NCBI GenBank assembly: GCA_039707655.1
Contig: CM077665.1
Coordinates: 293,016,205-293,080,204 of the forward strand
From: Elymus sibiricus
Lineage: Eukaryota > Streptophyta > Magnoliopsida > Poales > Poaceae
Direction: 5' to 3'
Length of the DNA stretch: 64,000 nt
The first letter of the stretch is position 1. Every line of letters starts with the position of its first letter. Both the position numbers and the translations under genes were made by a program. The notes under the pieces are model-generated. The model made no database searches. It worked only from the letters and a program-made list of their open reading frames with translations, and had not been told where the DNA came from. Of the stretch, positions 34,412-46,840 are shown one piece after another.

Positions 34412-36492
34412 ATGACTCAAGAAAACACCAAGTTGTGTGATTTTTCCAATACTAATAACAATGATTTTATTAGTACACCTATTGCTCCTCCCGCCACTAG
34501 TGCGGAGTCTTGTGATATTAATGCCGCTTTGTTGAATCTTGTCATGGAAGATCAATTTGCCAGTACTCCTAATGAGGATGTCGCGTCCCATCTAAACAAA
34601 TTCGTAGAATTGTGTGATATGCAAAACAAAAAATATGTGGACAATGATATAGTGAAGTTGAAATTGTTTCCTTTTCCTTGCGGGATCGTGCAAAAATTTG
34701 GTTTTCTTCTTTGCCTCGCAATAGTATCGATTCTTGGAATAAGTGCAAGGACGCTTTTATTACTAGGTATTTTCTGCCCGCAAAAATTATTTCCCTTAGG
34801 ACACAAATCATGAATTTTAAGCAACTTGAGCATGAACATGTTGCACAATCTTGGGAAAGAATGAAGTTGATGCTAAGAAATTGTCCTGCTCATGGTTTAA
34901 ATCTTTGGATGATCATACAAAAAAATTATGCGGGGTTGAATTTTGTCTCTAGAAATCTTTTAGATTCCACGACAGGTGGTACTTTTATGGAAATCACTTT
35001 GGGTGAAGCTACTAAATTGCCAGATAATATCATGGCAAATTATTCACAATGGCATACCGAAAGAGCACCTACTAGTAAAAAAGTTAATTCGGTTGAATAA
35101 ATTAGTACTTTGAGTGATAAGGTTGATGCTTTGATGAAATTGGTTGCTAGTAAAAATGCTCCTATTGATCTTAATGATGTGCCTTTGTCTACCTTGATTG
35201 AGCAAAATAGTGATTCTGTAGATGTGAACTTTGTCTCGCGAAATAATTTCAATAACAATGCTTATAGAGGTAGTTTTAATCCTAGGCCTTCTCCTGGAAA
35301 TTCCTCTAATAATTATGGTAAATCCTATGGAAATTCCTCTTACAATAATAATAGGAACACCTCTGATCTTGAGAGTAATATTAAAGAATTTATCAATGCG
35401 CAAAAGGCTTTTAATACTACGATAGAAGAAAAGTTGAATAAGATTGATGATATGTCTAGAAGCATTGATAGAATTTCTCATGACGTTGAAAATCTCAAGT
35501 TGAAAGCTTTTGTGCCTAAGATTGATGAGTCAATTAAAGCTTTATATGTCTCTATGGATGAAAGTAAGAAAAGAACCGCTATGCTTAGAGCTAAAAGAGA
35601 AATCTTAGAAAAATCGTTTTCTAGTGATTGCCTTCATAAAAAAGATGAAGACCTTAAAGTGATTGGTGTTTCTACTATTGATTCCTTGTTTAGTAATATT
35701 AATATTGATGATAAAGGGACTGAAGTAGAGTCAACTTTAGCTAGAAGGCGTCCCAAAAATTTGGAGGCTGAAAATCTTGATCAAAATTTTGATAAAAGTG
35801 GGTTTGAAGAGGTCAAAACTTTAACTAGTGATGTGCCCACTATTTTGGATTGCAAAGACTTTAATTATGATAGTTGCTCTTTGATTGAATGTATTTCTTT
35901 GCTGCAATCCATGTTGAATTCACCCCATGCTTATGAGCAAAATAAAGCTTTTACTAAACATATCGTTGATGCCATGATGAAATCTTTTGAAGAAAAGTTG
36001 GAGTTGGAGATTTCTATCCCTAGAAAATTACATGATGAGTGGGAACCTACCATTAAGGTCAAGATTAAAAATTATGAGTGCTTTGCTTTATGTGATTTGG
36101 GTGCTAGTGTTTCCACGATTCCGAAGTCTCTATGTGATGTGCTTGGTCTTACCAATATTGAAGAATGTTCTCTTAATTTGCACTTGGCGGATTCTACTAT
36201 TAAAAAGCCTTTGGGAAGAATTAATGATGTTCTTATTCTTGCAAATAGGAACTATGTGCCCATAGATTTTATTGTGCTTGATATTGATTGCAATCCGTCT
36301 TGTCCCATTATACTTGGTAGACCGTTTTTACGCACTATAGGTGTTGTGATTGATATGAAAGAAGGCAATATTCATTTTAAATTTCCACTAAGAAAGGGTA
36401 TGGAACACTTCCCAAGAACAAGAATTAAGCCACCATATGAATCAATCATGACGGCATCCTATGAATCCAAAACCAAATATGACAATACTTGA
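34412..36492 (+). pseudogene. B2 gag/aspartic-protease, nearly intact
   Basis: Starts MTQENTKLCDFSNTNNNDF. The gag domain includes RDRAKIWFSSLPRNSIDSW and MNFKQLEHEHVAQSW. An Asn-rich linker (NNFNNNAYRGSFNPRPSPG) has no zinc knuckle. A helical region rich in DESKKRTAMLRAKRE follows, then the protease motif CDLGASVSTIPKSLCDVLG and ILGRPFLRTIGVVIDMKEGN. A 1-base deletion relative to B1 near 34670 and a TAA at 35098-35100 break it. The stop is at 36490-36492. No pol follows. About 690 codons in all. Confidence 0.9.
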
Positions 36493-38991
36493 ATCTATGC
36501 GTTATGCCTAGCTAGGGGCGTAAAACGATAGCGCTTGTTGGGAGGCAACCCAATGAATAAATAATTTTTTTGCTTTTTCCTTTCTGTTTTTGAGTGTTGA
36601 CACAATTATGCCTCCGTTATGATTGTGTGTTATGGTTTATTTAGTGTTTGTGCCAAGTAGAGCCTTTAGAATGATTCATAAGATGAGTAGAAGTGATGCT
36701 GAATCTGAAACAGAAACTTTGCCTCCAGTATTTGAATTTTAATTTTTTACTGGAACGTGATCTTGAGATGAAATTTTAACACAGTGTTTCTATACAAATT
36801 ATTTACGTTTTCCTAATTGTTCAGAATTTTTAGAGTTACAAAAGTATGGCTAGAGTATATATTACTACAGACTGTTCTGTTTAAGACAGATTCTGTTTTC
36901 GTTGCATTGTGTGCTTGTTTTGATGAATCTATGGGTTATATTGAAGGGTATGAGCCATGGTAAAGTTAAAATACAGTAGGTATAATGCAATAATAAAATA
37001 TGAATGGGTTTGCAACAGCACCTAAAGTAGTGATTTGCTTTATTATACTAACGGATCTCACGAAGATTTTGTTGAGTTTTGTGTGATTGAAGTTTTCAAG
37101 TTTTGGGTGAGATCACGATGGATGAAGGAATAATGAGTGAAAAGAGCCTAAGCTTGGGGATGCTACAGCACCCCCAAGATATATCCAAATATAAACAAGC
37201 AACTAAGCTTGGGGATGCCCCCGAGTGGCATCCCCTCTTTCTTCTAACGACCATCGGTATTTTACTTGGAGCTATATTTTTATTCGTCACATATCATGAG
37301 TTTTGCTTGGAGCGTCTTGTATCATTTGAGTCTTTGCTTTCTTTGCTTGTTAGTTTGTCACTTGTATCCTTGCTGGACACACCTATTTGAGAGAGCCAAA
37401 ATTATGCTATGATTTGTTAGAATTGCTCTATGTGCTTCACTTAAACTTTTTGAGCTATAGAATTGCTCTAGTGCTTCACTTATATCTTCTTGAGCACGGT
37501 GTGCTTGGAAATTTTTGTAGAAATAATCTCATGCTTCACTTAGATTAATTTGAGAGCTAGTAAATTTTGAATAAATCCTCTCATGCTTCACTTATACCTT
37601 TTTGAGAGATGAAATCTTTACGCTCATGTGCTTCACTTAAATTTGTTTGAGCTTGTTAAAAAGCAATGGCAATATATGAAACTAGTCCCAAAGTGAGAGA
37701 TATCCAAGGAGTATATAATAAAAACTTTCATGAAGATCATTGGACAAATTAAACTTGATTCCTTGTAATAGTTTTGAGACATGATGATAGTAATATGTGA
37801 GTCATGTTAGTGAGTAATTATGCTTTAGTAGGAATATTGGTGTTAAGGTTTGTGATTCCCTATGCATGCACGAAAGTCAATAGTTATGCAATGAAGTTAC
37901 ATCCTACTTATGGTACATTATTCGGTGTTAGTTATGCTCAATGCTCGCTTATGTGAATTTTCATTTCTTGGTTTGGTTGTTTCTCAATCTATTTGCTAGC
38001 CTCCATTTGTACTAAGTAGAAATACTACTTGTGCATCCAAAATCCTTAAACCAACTTTTGCCTTATGAGTCCACCATACCTACCTATATGCGGTATTTCC
38101 ATGCCGTTCAAAGCAAATTTATATGTGCCATCTCTAAATTTTCAAAATAAACTTCTCTTTTGTGTGCTCGTACCGCTCATGAAACGGTGGGGAGTGTCCA
38201 ATATTTTTCCATGCTAGATGTGTTATTCTCAAGATGAGTGTTTATTCACTTGTCATTGCACGAGAGTGCGGCGGTAATAGGGATGCCCATTCCCGAAATG
38301 AAAAAGAAAAAAATATTTACTTTATGTTGTCAAATAATAAATTCCTTGGAAAGTGTTGGTGTGGAAGGCAACCGTGGATACGGCCCGCCATGGAATGTGA
38401 AAGTTTGGTGTAAAAAGGAATAAACTTTATTTTCTGTTTGGGAACCGCCTATGATATATCTAGCATGGAAAGTATTATGAGCTACTTTGTCATTTTCGTT
38501 GACAGGAAAAGCATGCCACTCAAAATATTTTTCTCTCTCAATTTAAACCTTGAGCTCTGGCACCTCTACAAATCCCTACTTCCCTCTGCAAAGGGCCTAT
38601 CTATTTACTTTATGCAATTTTTATTTTTATTTTGAGTCTCCATCTTCTCTTAAAGCACCAACTAGGGGGCACTATGATCGTACTTGAGCATTCGGCATAG
38701 CTAATATTTGAGTGTGTTTCATGACTGGATCAATGATTGAGCATGATGGGCTAGGGATAACTTTCTTTAGTGTTGATATTTTGAAAGACATGGTTGCTTG
38801 TTGGCATGCTTGAGTATTGAAGTCATTATGTTAAAACAAGACTATTGCTTTGAATCATCTACAAGTCCAAATATCCATGCTATACAAAAGAAAGAATATG
38901 AGATGCACATGTTAGGCAGCATTCCACATCAAAAATTATGTTTTTATCATTTACCTACTCGTGGACGAGTAGGAATTAAGCTTGGGGATGC
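36493..38991 (+). other. B2 non-coding 3' region
   Basis: No gene is visible in 2.5 kb. Ordered elements are the palindrome CCTAGCTAGG, the hairpin TTGGGAGGCAACCCAA (36538-36553), the TGCTTCACTTA array (37425-37660) and, at the end, CTACTCGTGGACGAGTAGG (an inverted repeat) followed by the purine tract. Confidence 0.8.
37425..37660 (+). repeat. Tandem TGCTTCACTTA array (B2)
   Basis: Five or six copies of a 45-65-bp unit with the core GTGCTTCACTTA followed by TTTTGAG. The core is better kept than the spacers. Present at the matching place in all four related elements. Confidence 0.75.
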
Positions 38992-40567
38992 TGATACGTC
39001 TCCAACGTATCTATAATTTTTGCTTGTTCCATGCTGTTATATTATCATTCTTGGATGTTTTACAATCATTTTATAACAACTTTATATCATTTTTTGGGAC
39101 TAACCTATTGACATAGTGCCAAAGTGCCAGTTGTTGTTTTTGCTTGTTTTTTACTTCGCAGAATATCAGTACCAAACGGAGTTCAATCGTGACGAAACTT
39201 TTTGGAGATTTTTTCTGGACCAGAAGACACCCGGTGGGACAAAGAAGTACCAGAGAGGTGGGCTGTGGAGGCCACAACCCACATGGGCGCGCTAGGGAGC
39301 CCCCGGCGCGCTCTGGTGGGTTGTGCCCTCCACGGGGCCCCCCTCCACCGCCTCTGACGCCTATAAATTCCCAAATATTCAGAAAACCCTAGGGGAGTCG
39401 ACAAAACACAATTCCAGCCGCCGCAAGTTCCAGAACCTCGAGATCCAATCTAAACACCATCACGGAGGGGTTCATCTTCTTCATAGGTGCCTCTCCGATG
39501 ATGCGTGAGTAGTCCACCATAGACCTACGGGTCCGTAGGCAGTAGCTAGATGGCTTCCTATCTCTCTTCTGATTCTCAATACAATGGTCTCTTGGAGATC
39601 TATTTGATGTAAACTTTTGCAGTGTGTTTGTTGGGATCCAATGAATTTTGAGTTCATGATCAGTTTCTATCCATGAATATTATTTGAGTCTTCTTTGATC
39701 TCTTATATGCATGATTACTTATAGCCTCGTATTTCTTCTACGAATATTTGGTTTAGTTAGGCCAACTAGATCGATTTTTCTTGCCATGGGAAGAGGTGCT
39801 TTGTGATGGGTTCGATCTTGCGGTGTCCTTTCCCAGTGACAGAAGGGGCAGCAAGGCACGCATGTATCGTTGCCATTAAGGATAACAAGATGGGGTCTAT
39901 TCCTACATGAATAGATCTTGTTTACATCATGTCATCGTTCTTATTGCATTACTCCGTTTTTCCATGAACTTAATACAATAGATGCATGCTGGATAGCGAT
40001 CGATGTGTGGAGTAATAGTGGTAGATGCAGGCAGGAGTCAGTCTACTTATCTTGGACGTGATGCCTATATAATGATCATCGCCTTGGATATCATCATGAT
40101 TATTTGATCTTCTATCAGTTGCCCAACTGTAATTTGTTCATCCACCGTGTGCTATACTCATGAGAGAAGCCACTAGTGAAACCTACGGCCCTGGGTCTAC
40201 TTTTCCAACATATTGCTTTCCGATCTATCTTTTTGCCTCTTTGTTTTCAGATCTACAAAACCAAAAACCCCAAAATATATTGCTGCACTTTTTATTTGCC
40301 ATTTTTATTTTTTGTTCTTGAGAGATCTATCTCTCCTATCTATCACTACCTAATCTATCTTTTTACCGTAGAGAGATTGACAACCTCTCTTTCGCGTCAG
40401 GTTGCAACTATTTGTTATTTGTGTGCAGGTGCTGCTTATTGGGTGGTGGTGATCCTCCTACTGGCTCGATAACCTTGGTTTCATAAATGAGGGAAATACT
40501 TACCGTCGCTGTGTTGCATCATCCCTTCCTCTTTGGGGAAATACTGATGCAGTCTCAAGCCACGTCA
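38992..40567 (+). repeat. B2 3' LTR
   Basis: 1576 bp, very similar to the 5' copy. Hairpin arms are at 39267-39293 and 39305-39331; the TATA box starts at 39362. Small indels and scattered substitutions separate the two LTRs. Confidence 0.94.
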
Positions 40568-40568
40568 C

Positions 40569-40586
40569 TCCCCAGCAACGGCGCAA
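40569..40586 (-). promoter_or_regulatory. A primer binding site
   Basis: On the minus strand TTGCGCCGTTGCTGGGGA, 16 of 18 to the tRNA-Asp complement, 11 bp from the 5' LTR. B2 inserted at its outer edge, separating it from gag. Confidence 0.8.
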
Positions 40587-40597
40587 GAAAAAGGTCT

Positions 40598-42010
40598 TGA
40601 TAACCCACAAGTATAGGGGATCGCAACAATTTTCGAGGGTAGAGTATTCAACCCAAATTTATAGATTCGACACATGGGAAGCCAAAGAATATTTGAGAGT
40701 ATTAGCAGCTGAGTTGTCAATTCAACCACACCTGGAGATTAAATATCTGCAGCAAAGTGATCGGTAGCACAGTAGTATGATAGTTTGATAGCAGCGGTAA
40801 CAGTAACGGTAACGGTAGCAGTGATAGCAATAGTTTTGAAGCAGTTGGAACAGTAACAGTAGCAATAGTGAGTTAGCAAGAACAATAAGTGGAAAAGTCG
40901 TGGGCACTGGATCGGTGAACTCGTTGGATGATATTCCTCATATAACTGTCATAACCTAGGGCGACACAGAACTAGCACCAGTTCATAAATGTAATGTAGG
41001 CATGTATTCCGTAAATAGTGATACGTGCTTATGGAAAAGAACTTGCATAATATCTTTTGCCGTACCCTCCCGTGGCAGCGGGGTCCATAAGGAAACTAAG
41101 GGATATTAAGGCCTCCTTTTAATAGAGAACCGGAACAAAGTATTAACACACGGTGAATACATGAACTCCTCAAACTACGGTCATCACCGGAAAGTATCCC
41201 GACTATTGTCACTCAGGGGTTTGCGGATCAGAACACGTAATAGGTGCAAATGACTAGCAAGATCGGATCAAGAACATAGATATAATGGTGATAACATAAA
41301 CGGTTCAGATCTGAAATCATGGCACTCGGGCCCTAGTGACAAGCATTAAGCATGGCAAAGTCATAGCAACATCGATCTCAGAACATAGTGGATACTACGG
41401 ATCAAGCCCTAAAAAAACTAACTCGATTACATGATGAATCTCATCCAACTCCTCACCGACCAGCAAGCCTATGAAGAATTACTCACTCCCAGTGGGGAGC
41501 ATCATGGAATTGACGATGGAGAAGGGTTGATGATGACGAAGACCGAAGATTCCCCTCTCCGGAGCCCCAAACGGGCTCCAGATCTAGCCTCCCGATGAAG
41601 AACAGGAGGTGGCGGCTGCTCCGTATCGTAAAACGCAATGAAACTTTCTCCTTGATCTTTTTCTCCAAAAATAGGATTTTATAGCGTCGGAATTAGGGTC
41701 ACTGGGGCCACGACATGGGCACAACCCACCAGGGCGCGCCGGGGGGGGCGCTGGCACGCCCTGCTGTCTTGTGCCCAGCTAGGGGGGCCCCTCTGGTGGT
41801 TCTTGGCTCTAGTATTTTTTATTTATTGTAAAATAAATCCCCAAAAAGTTTCGTCCAGTTCCGAGAACTTTATTTCTGCACAAAAACAACACCATGGTAG
41901 TTCTGCTGAAAATAGTGTTAGTCCGGGTTTGTTTCATTCAAATCATGCAAATTAGAGTCCAAAACAAGGGCAAAAGTGTGAGGAAAAGTATATACGATGG
42001 AGACTTATCA
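40598..42010 (-). repeat. A 5' LTR (right)
   Basis: 1413 bp matching the 3' LTR. Hairpin arms are at about 41716-41740 and 41753-41777. The outer end reads ATGGAGACTTATCA where the 3' LTR has ACGGAGACGTATCA. Confidence 0.9.
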
Positions 42011-43208
42011 GGGGCCGTAGGTTTCACTAGTGGCTTCTCTCATGAGTATAGCACACGGTGGGTGAACAAATTACTGTTGGGCAATTGATAGAAGATCAAA
42101 TAATCATGACGATATCCAAGGCGATGATCATTATATAGGCATCACGTCCAAGATTAGTAGACCGAAAGGATTCTGCATCTACAACTATTACTCCACACAT
42201 CAACCGCTATCCAGCATGCATCTAGTGTATTAAGTTCATGGGAAAACGGAGTAATGCAATAAAAATGGTGACATGATGTAGACAAGATATATTCATGTAG
42301 GAATAGACCCCATCTTGTTATCCTTAATAGCAACGATACATGCGTGCCTCGCTGCCCCTTCTGTCACTGGGAGAGGACACCGCAAGATCGAACCCATCAC
42401 AATGCACCTCTTCCCATGGCAAGAAAATTCGATCTAGTTGGCCTAAGTAAACCAAAGATTCGAAGAAGAAATACGAGGCTATAAGTAATCATGCATATAA
42501 AGATCAAAGAAGACTCAAATAATATTCATGGATAGAAATTGATCATGAACTCAAAATTCATCGGATCCCAACAAACACACCGCAAAAGTTTACATCAAAT
42601 AGATCTCCAAGAGACCATTGTATTGAGAATCAAAAGAGAGAGAGGAAGCCATCTAGCTACTACCTACGGACCCGTAGGTCTATGGTGGACTACTCACGCA
42701 TCATCGGAGAGGCACCAATGAGGATGATGAACCCCTCCGTGATGGTGTTAGATTGGATCTCGAGGTTCTGGAACTTGCGGTGGCTGGATGTGTTTTTCGT
42801 CGACTCCTCTAGGGTTTCTGGAATATTTGGGAATTTATAGGCGTCAGAGGCGGTGGAGAGGGGTCCCGAGGAGGGCACAACACATCAGGGCGCGCCCGGG
42901 GCCTTTGGCATGCCCTGGTGGGTTGTGGTCTCCTCGACCCTCCCCTCTGGCACTTCTTTGGCCCACTCGATGTCTTTTGGCCCAAAAAAAATCTCCAAAA
43001 AGTTTCGGAGCGATTGGACTCCGTTTGGTATTGATATTCTGCGAAGTAAAAAATAAGCAAAAACGGCAACTGGCACTTTGGCACTATGTCAATAGGTTAG
43101 CCCCAAAAAATGATACAAAGTTGCTATAAAATGATTGTAAAACATCCAAGATTAATAATATAACAGCATGGAACAAGCAAAAATTATAGATACGTTGGAG
43201 ACGTATCA
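42011..43208 (-). repeat. B3 3' LTR, second part
   Basis: Continues 21104 after A. Hairpin arms are at 42868-42896 and 42907-42935 and the TATA box is at 42831-42839 on the minus strand. Confidence 0.9.
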
Positions 43209-45679
43209 GCATCCCCAAGCTTAATTCCTACTCGTCCTCGAGTAGGTAAATGATAAAAACAATTTTTTTGATGTGGAATGCTGCCTAACATGTTCATCAC
43301 ATAATCTTTTCTTTTGTAGCATGGACATTTGGACTTTAGATGGTTCAAAGCAATAGTCTAGTTTTAATATAATGACTTCAATACTCAAGCATGCCAACAA
43401 GCAACCATGTCTTTCAGAATATCAACACTAAAGAAAGTTATCCTTAGCCCATCACGCTCAATCGTTGATCCATTCATGAAACACACTCAAATATTAGCTA
43501 CACCCAATGCTCAAGTACGATCATAGTGCCCCCTAGTTGGTGCTTTATAAGAGAAGATGGAGACTCAAAGTAAAAGTAAAAATTGCATAAAGTAAATAGA
43601 TAGGCCCTTCGCAGAGGGAAGTACGGATTTGTAGAGGTGCGAGAGCTCAAAGTTTAAATTGAGAGAGAAAAATATGTTGAGTGGCATGCCTTTCCTGTCA
43701 ACGAAAACGACAAAGTAGTTCACAATACCTTCCATGCTAGATATATCATAGGCGGTTCCCAAACAGAAAATAAAGTTTATTCCTTTTTCCACCATTCTTT
43801 CACAATCCATGGTTGGCCGTATCCACGGTTGCCTTCCATACCAACACTTTCCAAGGAATTTATTATTTGACAATATAAAGTAATTTTTTCTTTTTTCATT
43901 TCGGGAATGGGCATCCCTATTACCGCCATACTCTCGTGCAATGACAAGTGAATAAACACTCATCTTGAGAATAACACATCTAGCATGGAAAAATATTGGA
44001 TACCCCCTACCGTTTCATGAGTGGTACGAGCACACAAAAAGGAAATTTATTTTGAAAAGTAGAGATGGCACATACAAATTTGCTTAGAACGGCATGGAAA
44101 TATCGCATATAGGTAGGTATGGTGGACTCACAAGGCAAAACTGGGTTTAAGGATTTTGGATGCACAAGTAGTATTTCTACTTAGTACAAGTGGAGGCTAG
44201 AAAATAGATTGAGAAGCAACCAACCAAGAAACAAAAATTCACATAAGCGAGCATTGAGCATAACTAACACTGAATAATGCACCATAAGTAGGATGTAATT
44301 TCATTGCATAACTATTGACTTTCGTGCATGCATAGGGAATCACAAACCTTAACACCAATATTCTTACTAAAGCGTAATTACTCACTAACATGACTCACAT
44401 GTTACTGTCATCATGTCTCAAAACTATTACAAGGAATCAAGTTTAATCTGTCCAATGATCTTTATGAAAGTTTTTATTATATCCTCCTTGGATATCTATC
44501 GCTTTGGGACTAGTTTTATATATTGCCATTGCTTTTTGACAAGCCCAAAGAAATTTAAGTGAAGCACATGAGCATAGAGATTTCATCTCTCAAAATAGTG
44601 TAAGTGAAGCATGAGAGGATTTCTTCAAAATTTACTAACTCTCAAAATAATCTAAGTGAAGCATGAGATGATTTCTTCAAAATTTTCCAAGCACACCGTG
44701 CTCAAAAAGATATAAGTGAACCACTAGAGCATTTCTATAGCTCAAAAGGTTTAAGTGAAGCATATAGAGCAATTCTAACAAATCATAGCATAATTTTGGC
44801 TCTCTCAAATAGGTGTGTCCAGCAAGGATACAAGTGAAAAACAAAAAAGCAAAGCAAGCAAAGACTCAAATGATACAAGACGCTCCAAGCAAAACTCATG
44901 ATATGTGACGAATAAAAATATAGCTCCAAGTAAAATACCGATGGTCGTTAGAAGAAAGAGGGGATGTCACTCGGGTCATCCCCAAGCTTAGTTGCTTGTT
45001 TCTCTTTGGATATATCTTGGGGGGTGCTGTAGCATCCCCTCGCTTAGGTTCTTTTCAGTCCTTATTCCTTCATCCATCGTGATCTCAGCCAAAACTTGAA
45101 AACTTCAATCACACAAAACTCAACAAAATCTTCGTGAGATCCGTTAGTATAATAAAGCAAATCACTACATTAAGTACTGTTGCAAACCCATTCAAATTTT
45201 ATTATTGCATTATACCTACTGTATTTTAACTTTACCATGGCTCATACCCTTCAATACAACCCATAGATTCATCAAAACCAGCACACAATGCAACGAAACA
45301 GAATATGTCTTGAACAGAACAGTCTGTAGTAATCTGTACTCTAACCATACTTCTGTAACTCTAAATATTCTGACAAATCAGGACAACGTAAAGAATTTGT
45401 ATAGCAATACTGTGTTAAAATTTCAGCTCAATATCACGCTCCAGTAAAAAAATGAAAGTTCGAACAGAGGAGGCAAAGTTTCTGTTTCAGATTCAGCATT
45501 GTTTCTACTCAGCTTATGAATCATCCTAAAGGCTTTACTTGGCACAAACACTAAATAAAACATAAAAACACAATCATAACAGAGGCATAATTGTGTCAAC
45601 ACTCAAAAACAGAAAGAAAAAGATGAAAATAAATTTATTCATTAGGTTGCCTCCCAACAAGCGCTGTCGTTTTACGCCC
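43209..45679 (-). other. B3 non-coding 3' region
   Basis: No gene is visible. Matches 36493-38991 of B2 in reverse, including the TGCTTCACTTA array (44550-44770) and the hairpin zone (45645-45660, where one arm base has changed). Confidence 0.8.
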
Positions 45680-46546
45680 CTAGCTTGGCATGATGATTTC
45701 AATGATGCTCACATAAAAAGTAGTAATTGAAATATGCAAAAGAGCATCATGAATCTCATGACAAACACATTTAAGTCTAACCCACTTCCTATGCATAGGG
45801 ATTTTGTGAGCAAACGATTTATGGGACCAGGAATCAACTAGCATAGGAAGGCAAAACAAGCATAACTTCAAAACTTTGAACACATAGAGAGGAAACTTGA
45901 TATTATTGCAATTCCTACAAGCATATGTTCCTCCCTCATAATAAATTTCAGTAGCATCATGAAGTAATTCAACAATATAACTATCACATAAATCATTCTT
46001 TTCATGATGCACAAGCATAGAATTTTCATTACTCTCCACATAAGCAAATTCCTTATCATTCATGGTAGTGGGAGCAAACTCAACAAAATAACTATCATGA
46101 GACACTTGATTGACATAACCACATTCCAAATTAAAACCATGATGATAAGTTTCATGGTTATTATTACTCATTATAGCATACGTGTCATCACCATCATCAT
46201 GAATAGGAGGCATGCAATCATCATAATAAATTTGCTCATCAAAACTTGGGGGACTAGAAATATCATCTTCATCAAACATAGCATCCCCAAGCTTGTGGCT
46301 TTGCATATCATTAGCATCATCGATATTTAGAGAATTCATACTAGCAACATTGCAATCATGCTAATCATTCAAGGAACTATCATGAATCACCTTATAAATT
46401 TCTTCTTTCAACACTTCATAAAAAAATTCAGATTCATGATTTTGAAACAAAACTTCATAGAGATAATCAAGTGCATTGAACTCACTAGCAATTGGTTCAT
46501 CATAATTTGGCCTTTTGAAAAGATTAGCAAGTGGATGAGGATCCAT
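45680..46546 (-). pseudogene. B3 internal ORF of unknown function, one in-frame stop
   Basis: On the minus strand it starts MDPHPLANLFKRPNYDEPIA at 46546, with a stop at 46361-46363, then continues in the same frame to 45680 (about 288 codons). The middle is acidic (DDCMPPIHDDGDDTYA) and the C-terminus hydrophobic and Cys-rich (FPLYVFKVLKLCLFCLPMLV, then HRKWVRLKCVCHEIHDALL), perhaps with a membrane segment. I recall similar uncharacterised ORFs in grass retroelements but cannot name a domain. It occupies the place of gag-protease in B1 and B2. Confidence 0.7.
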
Positions 46547-46812
46547 ATCAATAGATTTTTAGCAAGCGAAGATGCAAGCAAATAGAAGGCACATGGCAAC
46601 ACAAGCAAAGATAGCAAACAAGCAAAAAAGGCAAACAGAAAAGAGGGCGAATAAAACGGCAAATTTTTGTGAAGTGGGGGAGAGGAAAACGAGAGGCAAA
46701 TGGCAAATAATGTAATTGCAAGGAGATGAGATTTGTGATTAGGAACCTGATAGATGTTGGTGGTGTCTCCTCGATGCCAGAGATTGGCACGTAGAAGAGA
46801 CCGCTTCGTTCC

Positions 46813-46830
46813 TCCCTAGCAACGACGCCA
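46813..46830 (-). promoter_or_regulatory. B3 primer binding site
   Basis: On the minus strand TGGCGTCGTTGCTAGGGA, 16 of 18 to the tRNA-Asp complement, 10 bp from the 5' LTR. The leader from here to about 46640 matches that of B2 and then diverges. Confidence 0.8.
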
Positions 46831-46840
46831 GAAATTCCTT

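Larger units (their letters stand above)
32589..40567 (+). mobile_element. B2: complete sense non-autonomous gypsy-type element
   Basis: The TSD CTCCC is at 32584-32588 and 40568-40572. The LTRs are 32589-34154 and 38992-40567. It has a perfect tRNA-Asp primer site, a gag-protease frame with one frameshift and one stop, a 2.5-kb non-coding 3' region and a purine tract before the 3' LTR. It is the clearest reference copy for B1 and B3. Confidence 0.95.
21105..42010 (-). mobile_element. A: antisense Athila-like gypsy element without pol
   Basis: On the plus strand it begins TGATAACCCACAAGTATAGG and ends GATGGAGACTTATCA. The flanking GGGGT (21100-21104) and GGGGC (42011-42015) are the likely TSD with one mismatch. 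The LTRs are 21105-23211 (3', holding Cassandra) and 40598-42010 (5'). The minus-strand order is primer site, gag, protease, a gap with no RT or integrase, then an ORF1-like frame at the position where Athila elements carry a third ORF. B2 interrupts the leader and X interrupts the protease. About 9.6 kb without insertions. Confidence 0.9.

Noticed and set aside
37425..37660. CRISPR-like array
   Set aside because: Short degenerate units with variable spacing in a plant retroelement; no CRISPR features.
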